From contig JBHIXH010000016.1 of assembly GCA_041984885.1 (NCBI GenBank), forward strand, positions 1 through 49,233: a DNA stretch of 49,233 bases, read 5' to 3'. The notes under the pieces were generated by a model. That model was not told the DNA's origin. It searched no databases and was given only the letters and a program-made list of their open reading frames with translations. Below, one piece after another: positions 8,147 to 16,154 of the stretch (positions within the stretch are counted from its first letter, which is position 1; the number at the start of each line of letters is the position of its first letter). Position numbers and translations under genes: made by a program. The DNA comes from UBA4486 sp041984885 (GTDB taxonomy: Bacteria > Pseudomonadota > Gammaproteobacteria > Eutrophobiales > Eutrophobiaceae).

Positions 8147-8213
8147 GGTTCAAACAGGCAGAATTTGTGGTAAATACAGTCAAGTTTCGTGCCAGATTGC
8201 CGCTCTACATGCA

Positions 8214-9596
8214 ATGGAATCGATTCAATTACTGGCCCGGTACTATCAGGCTGTTATTAAAAACCTGTCGCTGCAATCGCCGATAAAACCGGGGGATATT
8301 CTGGCTGCGCGTGTACATTCGAAGCAGGATGCCAGTCATTATCAGTTACAGATTCGTGGTCAGTTGATCGCTGCTGAGTCAAAACAACCATTACAGACCG
8401 GCGACCGCCTGCAACTGCAAGTCACCCGAACCACGAACCCGATCACACTGAAGATTTTACCGCCATCCATACCGGCAGTTTTTTCAAAAGCGGTATCGCT
8501 GGAACAGGCACGTAACCAGATTTTGAAACAGGACCTGCCAAAACAACAACCGGTAGGTGATGTGATGAGAAAGCTGTCGACCGGGTTTCCTAATACCACC
8601 GAAAACTTGCGTGCCTATCCGGAAGCGGTAACGAAATCCCTGCATGCGCTTCGCCTGGTTATTGAATCCTACGGCAAAGCCGACACGCCAAAACAATTAC
8701 GTCAGGCGGTGCAGGCTTCCGGCCTGTTTTTTGAGTCGAAACTTCTACAGGCCAATCAGCCAAAAACGGCGAATCTGCCTGTCCTGGACCTGAAGTCGGC
8801 CCTGTTGAACATGAATAAAGTCCTTGGCTCCGCATTGTCGACGGCTGTTTCAGCGTCAGCGGCGGCAAAAGTCACGCCGCCCCCATCGGCGACTTCCAAA
8901 CCCAGCCACGTAACGCCGGCAAAAATTCTTGCAAACACGGCAACGGTAATTTCAGAAACCGGGACACAGCAGCAAGCTTCCGCCAATCAGGCGACCGCAA
9001 GGTTGCCCGGCATAAATGCAGGTACGGCTTTCACTGCAACACCATCGCCTGTATTGACCCCGGTCACTGGCCAGTCAAACACATCGAACAGGAAAACACC
9101 GGTAGTGTTGCAGTCCGGTAGCGAAACGCGGTTACCTGGCATGGTGGAACTGAAATCACTGGTTGAAGCGGCATTGTCACGTCTTCAGGTTAATCAGAGT
9201 CAGGCGGTCATCAGCGAATCCTACGCCCAGCCAGTCTGGTCAGCAGAGATTCCGCTGTTGGATAAAAAAGACATGCATACGCTCGCCCTGAATGTTTATC
9301 AGGATGGGCACAAACAAAATAATGAGTGCGAGGGAAGCTGGGTTGCTCAACTCGAACTTGACCTCGACCGGCTCGGTACAATGACCGCAAAAGTCATGTT
9401 GAACCGGGATAAAATCACCACGACGTTGTGGGCCGACTCGGCCACAACGGCACAGTTGATTGAACAGAAACTGGATTATCTGGATCGACGTCTGCACAAG
9501 TCCGGGCTTCAAGTCAGACATCTTCAATGTCTACATGGAACTGCGGAACCGATACCGCGTCCACAGACAACGGCACTGGTGGATTTACAACTATGA
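8214..9596 (+). CDS. fliK: Flagellar hook-length control protein FliK family
   Basis: Molecular ruler of hook length in flagellar export. The N-terminus (LLARYYQAVIKNL, then KPGDILAARV and LQTGDRLQLQV) matches FliK-like proteins of marine gammaproteobacteria. The middle is Ala/Thr/Pro/Gln-rich and disordered. The C-terminal 120 residues fit the FliK C-terminal domain (WVAQLELDLDRLGTMTAKVML, then a helix with LDYLDRRLHKSGL). I start at 8214 (about 460 aa); an upstream ATG at 8145 would overlap the divergent gene's start codon. It overlaps the next gene by ATGA. No other flagellar structural gene is in the window. Confidence 0.8.
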   Translation: MESIQLLARYYQAVIKNLSLQSPIKPGDILAARVHSKQDASHYQLQIRGQLIAAESKQPLQTGDRLQLQVTRTTNPITLKILPPSIPAVFSKAVSLEQARNQILKQDLPKQQPVGDVMRKLSTGFPNTTENLRAYPEAVTKSLHALRLVIESYGKADTPKQLRQAVQASGLFFESKLLQANQPKTANLPVLDLKSALLNMNKVLGSALSTAVSASAAAKVTPPPSATSKPSHVTPAKILANTATVISETGTQQQASANQATARLPGINAGTAFTATPSPVLTPVTGQSNTSNRKTPVVLQSGSETRLPGMVELKSLVEAALSRLQVNQSQAVISESYAQPVWSAEIPLLDKKDMHTLALNVYQDGHKQNNECEGSWVAQLELDLDRLGTMTAKVMLNRDKITTTLWADSATTAQLIEQKLDYLDRRLHKSGLQVRHLQCLHGTAEPIPRPQTTALVDLQL

Positions 9597-9871
9597 ATTC
9601 AGGAAAAAGTCATCCTGTCCGGGCGGTAGCCCTGCAATACGATGGAGAAATGACAGCACCGATCGTTTCTGCCAAAGGAGCAGGACTCATTGCCGAGGAA
9701 ATCATCGAAATCGCCAGGCAGCACGACATACCTATCCAGGAAAAACCGGAACTCATCGGTTTTCTGTCCCGGGTAGAACCGGGCGATGAAATACCGGAGG
9801 CCTTGTACGTCGCTGTAGCCGAGGTCATCGCATTCGCATACATGTTGCGGAACAAACAACTGCCCCGCTAG
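9593..9871 (+). CDS. FlhB C-terminal-domain protein (FhlB/YscU-tail family)
   Basis: A 92-residue stand-alone version of the cytoplasmic tail of FlhB, the export substrate-specificity switch. The match runs through HPVRAVALQYD, VSAKGAGLIAEEI and EIPEALYVAVAEVIAFAY. The self-cleaving NPTH motif of full FlhB is absent. Translation starts at the ATG of an ATGA overlap with the fliK-like stop. Pairing of this small protein with fliK is common in gammaproteobacteria and suggests a role in the hook-to-filament switch; this is inferred. Confidence 0.88.
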   Translation: MNSGKSHPVRAVALQYDGEMTAPIVSAKGAGLIAEEIIEIARQHDIPIQEKPELIGFLSRVEPGDEIPEALYVAVAEVIAFAYMLRNKQLPR

Positions 9872-9946
9872 TATTTACGCATACATAACCTGCAATGAAC
9901 GCACACTGTGGACAGGAATGGGTTCAGACAATAGACTGAGATCGCG

Positions 9947-10411
9947 ATGTTTTTTCTAAACAACCCACAACTTCTAGCCAATCGAACTCCAGCCTGGATT
10001 ATCGCCGCTTTTGTCAGTTGCCTGGCGCTGGCAGATCAAGTCCACGCAGAAGATGCCTTACGCTTTCATTCTGTTGATTCGAGTTCCGGTCATCGACACA
10101 TTTCAATGATTCCGCCTGAAGGCTATGCCGCCGACGGCAGGATCAAGGGCGAACACAATCCAAATTCGATTCAGTACCAACATATAAAACTGATAGAGAG
10201 AATTTCACGGGAAAACGACGAGCTATTACGTATCGCTGAACAGAAAAAGCGCGAACAGCAATCGTTGCAAAATGCAACTCAGCAGACCGCCGGCAATGCT
10301 GAATCCGTATCGTCGAGCGGCCCTTTGGGTATGAATGCGCGTTCCAATGTACTGGAAAAATTAATCGAACTGGAAAATCGTGGCGGCCGCGCTACGACAG
10401 CTGACAAGTAA
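9947..10411 (+). CDS. Predicted secreted protein of unknown function
   Basis: A 154-residue protein I do not recognise. The first 35 residues form a plausible Sec signal peptide (hydrophobic AWIIAAFVSCLALA, then a VHA-type cleavage site). The mature part has RFHSVDSSSGHRHISMI, then a charged heptad-like helix around 75-110 (LIERISRENDELLRIAEQKK) and a polar tail. It lies 75 bp after the FlhB-tail gene on the same strand, so it may belong to that unit. It is probably real, because it has signal-peptide structure and ends two bases before the convergent gene's stop. Confidence 0.65.
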   Translation: MFFLNNPQLLANRTPAWIIAAFVSCLALADQVHAEDALRFHSVDSSSGHRHISMIPPEGYAADGRIKGEHNPNSIQYQHIKLIERISRENDELLRIAEQKKREQQSLQNATQQTAGNAESVSSSGPLGMNARSNVLEKLIELENRGGRATTADK

Positions 10412-10412
10412 T

Positions 10413-11000
10413 TTAATTCTGTTTACCTGATAAAGTTACAGCCTGCCGACGTGCCTGCTCGGCTGCAGCCAGCTGACCCTGCGCCTCGTATGCCTCTGCC
10501 ATCAACGTCCAGTTACCTATCATTAATTGCCGGTTATTCCCGGCCAGGCTGTTAGATTTTTCAGCCGACGATATGGCGTCCAGCCATTTTTTTGAACGCG
10601 CTTTTAATACGGCCAGTTGATGCCATAACCAAGGGTCTTTCGGTTTAATTCGAATGCCGCGTTCCAGGCTGGCAATCGCACGGGCGCTGTCGCCTTTTGC
10701 AGCCAGTGTCTCAGCCTCATCCAGAAAGGCCAATACGACCGGCTCGCTCTGTGCCGGTTGCGTCTCCGGCGGCGGCAACTCGGTAATGACTGCGGGTTCA
10801 TCCACCGGTAGTGTCGTCACCCTGGGCTCGGACACATTGGCTGGCGCTGTTTCCGGCTGCGCCTGCTTACGTGGTTGCGGTTGCGATTCGGTGCGGTCTT
10901 CAACCGGTGCCGGTGATGTGGCCATACCGGAACAGGCAGCCAGTATGGAGCAAACTGAGAGCACACCGACTAGGTGAACGTAAACTGACTTTATTGACAT
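10413..11000 (-). CDS. TPR lipoprotein, LpoP-like candidate activator of PBP1b
   Basis: A protein of about 195 residues with a lipoprotein signal peptide: MSIKSVYVHLVGVLSVCSIL followed by the lipobox LAAC. A Pro/Gln/Glu-rich linker spans the periplasm, and tetratricopeptide-type helices lie in the C-terminal 100 residues (ARAIASLERGIRIKPKDPWL, WLDAISSAEKSNSLAG, MAEAYEAQGQLAAAEQARRQA). The ATG at 11000 overlaps the mrcB stop by 10 nt. In Pseudomonas aeruginosa the TPR lipoprotein LpoP is encoded with PBP1b and activates it. The same layout here supports that role by inference. An upstream in-frame start at 11060 would bury the signal peptide and was rejected. Confidence 0.85.
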   Translation of the reverse strand: MSIKSVYVHLVGVLSVCSILAACSGMATSPAPVEDRTESQPQPRKQAQPETAPANVSEPRVTTLPVDEPAVITELPPPETQPAQSEPVVLAFLDEAETLAAKGDSARAIASLERGIRIKPKDPWLWHQLAVLKARSKKWLDAISSAEKSNSLAGNNRQLMIGNWTLMAEAYEAQGQLAAAEQARRQAVTLSGKQN

Positions 11001-13264
11001 AAATAATTGATATCCGGCTGGTGGGAACGAAGAAACGCAATCGATAATGGTGTGACACAATCGTCCTGTATTGATTTAACCTGATGCCATTGCAGGTTTG
11101 GCAATGTCACCTTTTCCAGAGAATTAAGACTCACTGTTTGCATTATATCAGCCCAGACACGCATTGCCCCACTGGCCCCGGTCAAACCACTACTGCTATT
11201 GTCGTCCTTGCCAACCCAGACGACGCCGAGCGTATTCGCATCGAAACCGGCAAACCAGCTGTCACGCAGATTATTCGTTGTGCCCGTTTTCCCCGCCAGC
11301 GTGACTGTCCGATTCCACGGCGCACGTAAACCGCGGGCAGTGCCTTCTGTCACTACGGCCGCTAAAATGGAGTTCACAACTGCAACGGCATCCGGGTCAA
11401 CGACGCGGCGGGTTTTTACATCGATTTTTTGCAGCGGCTTGCCATCGTGCGTCAATACCTGTTGTAACGTGTTCAGGTTCGATTTAAACCCGCCACTGGC
11501 CAACACCTGATACAGCTGGCTCACTTGCAATGGTGTCATGTTCACCGCACCAAGCAATAACGAGGGATAAGGCTTGATTGCTGCATCGAACCCCGCACGT
11601 TGTAAAATCCGGATAATCGGTTTTAAACCGATTTGCATACCGAGATTCACCGTCGCCAGATTATACGAACGGACCAGTGCCTCCATCAGTGTGACACGGC
11701 CATGCTCCTTGTTATCGTAATTTGAGGGTTGCCATTGCTCCCCGTCGTTCTGCGGAATACTCACGGCAACATCGTTAATCATGGTCAGCGGATTAATCCG
11801 TGGGTCTTCAAGCAGCGCCGCCAAATAGATAAACGGCTTGATCAATGAACCGATCTGCCGGGAACTGTTCAGGGCACGATTGTAGCCGGACTGGCTGCTG
11901 TTGCGCCCGCCTGTCAGGGCCAGAACATCGCCGGTATCGACCGTGCTGATGATAACCGCGGCCTGCAGACTATCAGTCTCGTTTCCGGTTTTCTCCAGCG
12001 CTGCCAGGCGTGAACTGACAACTCGCACTACATTCTTTTGTAATCGGGTATCCAGAGTGGTGAAGACAAGCAGTCCTTCGTTACGCAGATCTTCATAGCG
12101 ATAGGATTTTAATAATTGAATCCGCACCAGTTCGAGAAAGTCACGATAGAGGGAGCTGCCTGCACTCGCCTGCTGGCGCAGCCGAAGTTTTTCTTTTCTT
12201 GCTTGTGATGCCAATTCCGCATTCAAATAGCCCAACTGCTGCATCGTATCAAGTACAAGATTGCGTCGTTGCAACGCCCGTTCTGTATTCCTGACGGGGT
12301 GATAATAGGATGCGCCTTTCACCATGCCGACCAACAATGCTATTTCTGCCGTACTCAGCTCTGCCAGTGGCCTGGCGAAATAAAATTCCGCTGCTGTGCC
12401 AAAACCGTGAATGCCACTGGCACCATCCTGCCCCAGATAGACTTCATTAATGTACGCCGAAAGTATTTCCGGTTTGCTATAGCGATGTTCCAGGATCAAC
12501 GCCATAAATAATTCATTAACTTTTCGTATTAATGTACGGTCAGGCGTCAGAAAGAAATTTTTCACCAGTTGTTGCGTCAAGGTGCTGCCGCCCTGCACCA
12601 GTCCTGCTGAACGGACATTGGCAACCAGGGCTCGCAAAATACCCTTCAGGTCGATTCCGGGGTGTGAAAAGAAATTTCTGTCTTCGACCGCCAACAGTGC
12701 ATCTACCAGTGATTGCGGCACTGCATCGTAGTCAACGAGTACCCGATCCTGTTTATGCAACGGATAGATCTTGCCTATCAACTCCGGTTCGAGACGGATA
12801 TACGCCACGCTCGAGTTATTTCTGCTGATCGATGTGACGTGATCATTTTGAAAATCAATTCGCAGGCGCTCTGCCGCAGACTTGCCATCCCAGAATGCGA
12901 ACTCGCGGGTATGAATGAGAATTGAATTATTCTGCAGGTTATATCGACCCGGCTCCGACAAATCATTTGTCTTTGTATATCCAAGATCGCGTAACTGTTG
13001 TTGCATTGAAGCAAAGGAGAACGGTTTACCGATAAACAGTTCCAGTGGACGTGCATAGACCCGTGCTGGCAAAGACCATTTGTCCCCGGAGAAACGCTGC
13101 TGAATCTGTTGATCGAGGTAAAAAAGATAAAAAGCAAACGCCAGGATCGAAACGAAAAAACCACCGGCGAGCAGATTCAACCAGATAAATCGGCGACTGC
13201 CCGTGACCGATTTTTTGCCACTGGACGTCGTTTTTTTTCGGGATTTTGAGCGTTTCTTTTTCAT
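10991..13264 (-). CDS. mrcB: Penicillin-binding protein 1B, bifunctional glycosyltransferase/transpeptidase
   Basis: A class A PBP of 757 residues that polymerises and cross-links peptidoglycan. In order: a Lys/Arg-rich cytoplasmic tail (1-25), one membrane segment (about 28-48), a UB2H-like domain, and the GT51 domain with EDRNFFSHPGIDLKGILRA, QGGSTLTQQLVKNFFL and SAYINEVYLGQ. The transpeptidase follows, with the active-site SxxK in RQIGSLIKPFIY, SYN and GKTGTT. The UB2H domain and the paired TPR lipoprotein make PBP1b more likely than PBP1a. The next minus-strand gene upstream ends at a terminator (13299-13330), so mrcB has its own promoter. Confidence 0.96.
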   Translation of the reverse strand: MKKKRSKSRKKTTSSGKKSVTGSRRFIWLNLLAGGFFVSILAFAFYLFYLDQQIQQRFSGDKWSLPARVYARPLELFIGKPFSFASMQQQLRDLGYTKTNDLSEPGRYNLQNNSILIHTREFAFWDGKSAAERLRIDFQNDHVTSISRNNSSVAYIRLEPELIGKIYPLHKQDRVLVDYDAVPQSLVDALLAVEDRNFFSHPGIDLKGILRALVANVRSAGLVQGGSTLTQQLVKNFFLTPDRTLIRKVNELFMALILEHRYSKPEILSAYINEVYLGQDGASGIHGFGTAAEFYFARPLAELSTAEIALLVGMVKGASYYHPVRNTERALQRRNLVLDTMQQLGYLNAELASQARKEKLRLRQQASAGSSLYRDFLELVRIQLLKSYRYEDLRNEGLLVFTTLDTRLQKNVVRVVSSRLAALEKTGNETDSLQAAVIISTVDTGDVLALTGGRNSSQSGYNRALNSSRQIGSLIKPFIYLAALLEDPRINPLTMINDVAVSIPQNDGEQWQPSNYDNKEHGRVTLMEALVRSYNLATVNLGMQIGLKPIIRILQRAGFDAAIKPYPSLLLGAVNMTPLQVSQLYQVLASGGFKSNLNTLQQVLTHDGKPLQKIDVKTRRVVDPDAVAVVNSILAAVVTEGTARGLRAPWNRTVTLAGKTGTTNNLRDSWFAGFDANTLGVVWVGKDDNSSSGLTGASGAMRVWADIMQTVSLNSLEKVTLPNLQWHQVKSIQDDCVTPLSIAFLRSHQPDINYLCQ

Positions 13265-13298
13265 ATAGATGTCTGAATTTTAATGCTTTTTTTACTGC

Positions 13299-13330
13299 AA
13301 AAAAAATGCCCCGACAAGCGGGGCATTTTC
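13299..13330 (-). terminator. Intrinsic terminator after the H1-like gene
   Basis: An 8-bp stem ATGCCCCG/CGGGGCAT with loop ACAAG is followed on the minus strand by eight U. It ends the H1-like transcript before mrcB. Confidence 0.85.
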
Positions 13331-13362
13331 CAATCGCTGATCTCTCAGCTTGATTTTAACTG

Positions 13363-13683
13363 CTAGCGTCTGCGACGAGTCGCTTTCTTTCTTGACGCCT
13401 TTTTCTTGGCAGCTTTTTTCTTTGTCTTCCTTTTGGCCGTTTTCTTTTTGGCCGCTTTTTTCTTTGTCTTCCTTTTGGCCGTTTTCTTCTTGGCCGCTTT
13501 TTTCTTCGTCTTCCGTTTCGTTGTTTTCTTCTTCGCTTTTTTCTTTGCCGCTTTCTTCTTCGTCTTCCTTCTTGCTACCTTTTTCTTGGCAGCTTTCTTC
13601 GCGACTCTTCTACGCGCCGGTGCCTTTCTTCTTGCCGACGTTTTCTTCTTGGTACTACGCTTCTTTTTACTTGCTCTTGCCAT
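13363..13683 (-). CDS. Histone H1-like, Lys/Ala-rich DNA-binding protein
   Basis: A 106-residue protein made almost only of Lys, Arg, Ala and Thr, with no hydrophobic core: an H1-tail/AlgP-like nucleoid protein. The C-terminal half repeats the 14-residue unit KTAKRKTKKKAAKK, three clear copies plus degenerate flanks. GGGGAG at 13693-13698 marks the start. Such proteins bind DNA non-specifically and often vary in repeat number between strains. An antisense frame full of Phe and Leu is a by-product of AAA/AAG lysine codons. Confidence 0.85.
   Translation of the reverse strand: MARASKKKRSTKKKTSARRKAPARRRVAKKAAKKKVARRKTKKKAAKKKAKKKTTKRKTKKKAAKKKTAKRKTKKKAAKKKTAKRKTKKKAAKKKASRKKATRRRR
13409..13534. 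repeat. Three tandem 42-bp repeats inside the H1-like gene
   Basis: A 42-bp period encodes KTAKRKTKKKAAKK (third copy KTTK...). The two copies starting at about 13412 and 13454 differ by one base over most of their length; the copy near 13496 is more diverged. Being in frame, gain or loss of a unit changes protein length by 14 residues without a frameshift. This is a likely site of strain-to-strain length variation. Confidence 0.85.
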
Positions 13684-13986
13684 AATCTTAGACTCCCCTG
13701 AGAATCAAAAATGAATTTGACATAAGTTTTTTAATCCGTACGAATTAACAAACTCGCAAAATATTATAGTTATGTTTTTTGTTTTTTCTAGATTTTTTTT
13801 AAAAAAATTAGCACGTTGTCAAAAATTGACATCGATTAAGACAATTTTTTTATCATTCAGCGAAAGATTTTTACAAATATTGAACGAAATTCTGTTCAGC
13901 TAACGTTGATTCAATACTGATATTCAACCTGGATTTCAAAAAAATTCTTCACACGATGACCTCCTATAACCGAATCGAACAAACAT
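13684..13986. promoter_or_regulatory. AT-rich intergenic region upstream of the H1-like gene
   Basis: A roughly 300-bp stretch with no convincing gene, notable for long A and T runs (13776-13808 and 13844-13851). A perfect -10 TATAAT (rc 13763-13768) lies on the minus strand 85 nt before the H1-like start. Its -35 is weak, but the adjoining A-tracts could act as an UP element. The palindrome TGTCAA-AAA-TTGACA at 13817-13831 is a candidate operator. No clear terminator was found for adk. Confidence 0.5.
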
Positions 13987-14658
13987 TTACTCATCGACGT
14001 TACCACGCTCAAGCCCTGAAAAAATAGACTTTTTTATCGTTTCTACATCACCGACACCTTCGACACGCAGGTATTGCGGCGCGTCGCTTGCGTCGTCATG
14101 TGACCATTGTTGATAGTAGTCAACCAGTGGTTTGGTTTGCGAGTGATACACTTCAAGACGTTTTCTGACTGTCTCTTCCTGATCATCATCTCTCTGAATC
14201 AGAGGTTCGCCGGTTGCGTCGTCTTTACCTTCGACTTTTGGCGGATTGAACTCAATATGATACGTACGACCCGATTCAAGATGCACACGTCGACCACTCA
14301 TCCGCTTGATGATGTCTTCATCCGGCACGACGAGTTCGACGACACTGTCGATCTGAATGTTGTTGGCTTTCATACCATCGGCCTGCGCAATCGTACGTGG
14401 GAAACCATCAAACAAATAACCATTACTACAATCGTCCTGTTGAATTCTTTCTTTAACCAGATTGAGTATTAATTCATCCGAAACCAGTTCACCTGCATCC
14501 ATGACTTTTTTTGCTTCCATGCCTAATGGCGTTCCGGCTTTTACTGCAGCACGTAACATGTCACCGGTAGAAATTTGCGGTATATTGAATTTATCCTTGA
14601 TGAACGTGGCTTGTGTGCCCTTACCTGCGCCCGGCGGTCCTAAAAGTATGATTTTCAT
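13987..14658 (-). CDS. adk: Adenylate kinase
   Basis: Interconverts AMP + ATP and 2 ADP. The 223-residue protein has the P-loop GPPGAGKGTQ at residues 7-16, the AMP-binding ISTGDMLRAAVKAGTP, DGFPRTIAQA, and a long-form LID (GRRVHLESGRTYHIEFNPPK, then KDDATGEPLIQRDDD) without zinc cysteines, as in other gammaproteobacteria. It stands alone on the minus strand, divergent from the Mth938-like gene with a 55-bp gap. Confidence 0.97.
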   Translation of the reverse strand: MKIILLGPPGAGKGTQATFIKDKFNIPQISTGDMLRAAVKAGTPLGMEAKKVMDAGELVSDELILNLVKERIQQDDCSNGYLFDGFPRTIAQADGMKANNIQIDSVVELVVPDEDIIKRMSGRRVHLESGRTYHIEFNPPKVEGKDDATGEPLIQRDDDQEETVRKRLEVYHSQTKPLVDYYQQWSHDDASDAPQYLRVEGVGDVETIKKSIFSGLERGNVDE

Positions 14659-14713
14659 AGGTTTTCCCCTGATTTTCTCAGTGTTTTAGACAGTTAATTC
14701 GACGTTCGAATCG

Positions 14714-15115
14714 ATGAAAATAGAACTGGATAGTAGCGACCAGAAGCTGAATAGAATCACGTCTTATCAAACGGATTCAATCGTTGTTAATGCGTCGGAA
14801 ATTATTAACGAGGATTGCATCATCATGACCGACTGCATTATTAACCCCTGGCCAAATACATTTCCGGCCAGATTAACATTGTCGGATTTTGATCCGATCA
14901 TTGAACACAAACCTGAAATAATTCTGTTTGGTGCTGACAGGGCATTTGAACATGTGACAACGGAAACACTCGCCCTGATTCAAAACCTGGCGATTGGTAT
15001 CGAGATGATGCAACCGGATGCGGCGATACGTAGCTACAATGTGTTGGTCGATGAGCAGCGAAATGTTGCGCTGGCGCTACTATTGTCAACATTTCGACAA
15101 TTCACTCCTCGGTAA
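14714..15115 (+). CDS. Mth938-like domain protein (DUF498/NDUFAF3 family)
   Basis: A 133-residue protein of the Mth938/DUF498 family, seen in IVVNASEIINEDCIIMTDCI, EIILFGADR and the C-terminal GIEMMQPDAAIRSYNVLVDE, RNVALALL. The eukaryotic homologue NDUFAF3 assists complex I assembly; the bacterial role is unknown to me. It is divergent from adk and convergent with rpoS, whose 3' end it overlaps by 14 bp. Confidence 0.85.
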   Translation: MKIELDSSDQKLNRITSYQTDSIVVNASEIINEDCIIMTDCIINPWPNTFPARLTLSDFDPIIEHKPEIILFGADRAFEHVTTETLALIQNLAIGIEMMQPDAAIRSYNVLVDEQRNVALALLLSTFRQFTPR

Positions 15116-16136
15116 ATAAATTATCGAGGGAGAATCCTTCACGTTGCAAAATCTGGCGTAATCGCCGTAGCGCTTCCAGCTGGATCTGTCGCACACGTTC
15201 GCGTGTCACGCCTAGCTCGTTGCCAATTTCTTCCAGCGTTGCGACTTCCCGACCGTGCAGGCCAAAACGACGCTCGACAACGGCACATTGCTTGTCGCTC
15301 AACTGTGATAACCAGGTATCGATATGCTTTTTCACATCGCTGTTTTGTAATAACAGTGATGGATCAGTATTTTGTTCATCCGGTATCGTATCGAGCAGTG
15401 TTTTTTCTGCGCCGTACATACTCGGCGAATCAACTGAAGAAATGCGTTCATTCAAACCGATCATGCGTTTCACTTCCTCAATCGGTTTATCCAGCATTTC
15501 AGCGACATCTTCCGGTGTCGGCTCCCGATCAAGTTTTTGCGCAAGTTTGCTGGCTGCGCGCAAATAGATATTGATTTCCTTGACGACATGGATCGGCAGG
15601 CGAACCGTGCGTGTCTGGTTCATCAGTGCGCGCTCGATGGTTTGGCGGATCCACCAGGTCGCATACGTTGAGAAACGAAAGCCACGCTCCGGATCAAATT
15701 TCTCGACAGCACGGATCAAGCCGAGATTGCCCTCCTCGATTAAATCCAGCAATGCCAGTCCACGATTCATATAACGACGCGCAATTTTCACAACCAGACG
15801 CAGATTGCTTACGATCATGCGCTTGCGTGCTGCCTCGTCGCCTTTTTGTGTCAGGCGGGCAAAATGAACTTCTTCTTCGGCGGTTAACAGCGGCGAAAAG
15901 CCGATTTCATTCAGGTATATGCGGGTTGCATCCAGGTCGCCCTGGGTAGAGAGTTTTTGTTCTACTCTTCTTTGGGTTTCCTTCGCGGACTCGTCATCCG
16001 CGTCATCTTCGCCGAGCTCTTCGGCATCGATATCATCGTCCTCGTCCACGTCGAGGTCGTCTTCCAGATCCTCCAGTTCCTCGTCTGCTATATCGGAATT
16101 TTTCTCGCTGTCTTTTTTATCCGTGACGATCATCAT
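15102..16136 (-). CDS. rpoS: RNA polymerase sigma factor RpoS
   Basis: Stationary-phase/general stress sigma factor, 344 residues. Region 1.2 (DATRIYLNEIGFSPLLTAEE), region 2 with NLRLVVKIARRY, DLIEEGNLGLIRAVEKFDPE and STYATWWIRQTIERA, region 3, and the region 4 helix-turn-helix (EIGNELGVTRERVRQIQLEA) are all present. The N-terminal 55 residues are extremely acidic (runs of Asp/Glu) and longer in acidic tract than in E. coli. It follows nlpD by 18 nt, the classic surE-pcm-nlpD-rpoS order. No Shine-Dalgarno is visible at the start. The 3' end overlaps the convergent Mth938-like gene. Confidence 0.97.
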   Translation of the reverse strand: MMIVTDKKDSEKNSDIADEELEDLEDDLDVDEDDDIDAEELGEDDADDESAKETQRRVEQKLSTQGDLDATRIYLNEIGFSPLLTAEEEVHFARLTQKGDEAARKRMIVSNLRLVVKIARRYMNRGLALLDLIEEGNLGLIRAVEKFDPERGFRFSTYATWWIRQTIERALMNQTRTVRLPIHVVKEINIYLRAASKLAQKLDREPTPEDVAEMLDKPIEEVKRMIGLNERISSVDSPSMYGAEKTLLDTIPDEQNTDPSLLLQNSDVKKHIDTWLSQLSDKQCAVVERRFGLHGREVATLEEIGNELGVTRERVRQIQLEALRRLRQILQREGFSLDNLFTEE

Positions 16137-16154
16137 AATGAAAATGGAAACAAC

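Noticed and set aside
8145..8213. fliK start at 8145
   Set aside because: That ATG overlaps the start codon of the divergent pentapeptide gene, leaving no room for either leader; a later ATG at 8214 is preferred.
13409..13534. CRISPR-like array
   Set aside because: The repeats are contiguous, in frame and encode the Lys-rich 14-residue unit; there are no spacers or cas genes.
13406..13714. Hydrophobic Phe/Leu-rich plus-strand frame opposite the H1-like gene
   Set aside because: AAA/AAG lysine codons read in reverse give TTT/CTT, so the frame is an artefact of the lysine-rich protein.
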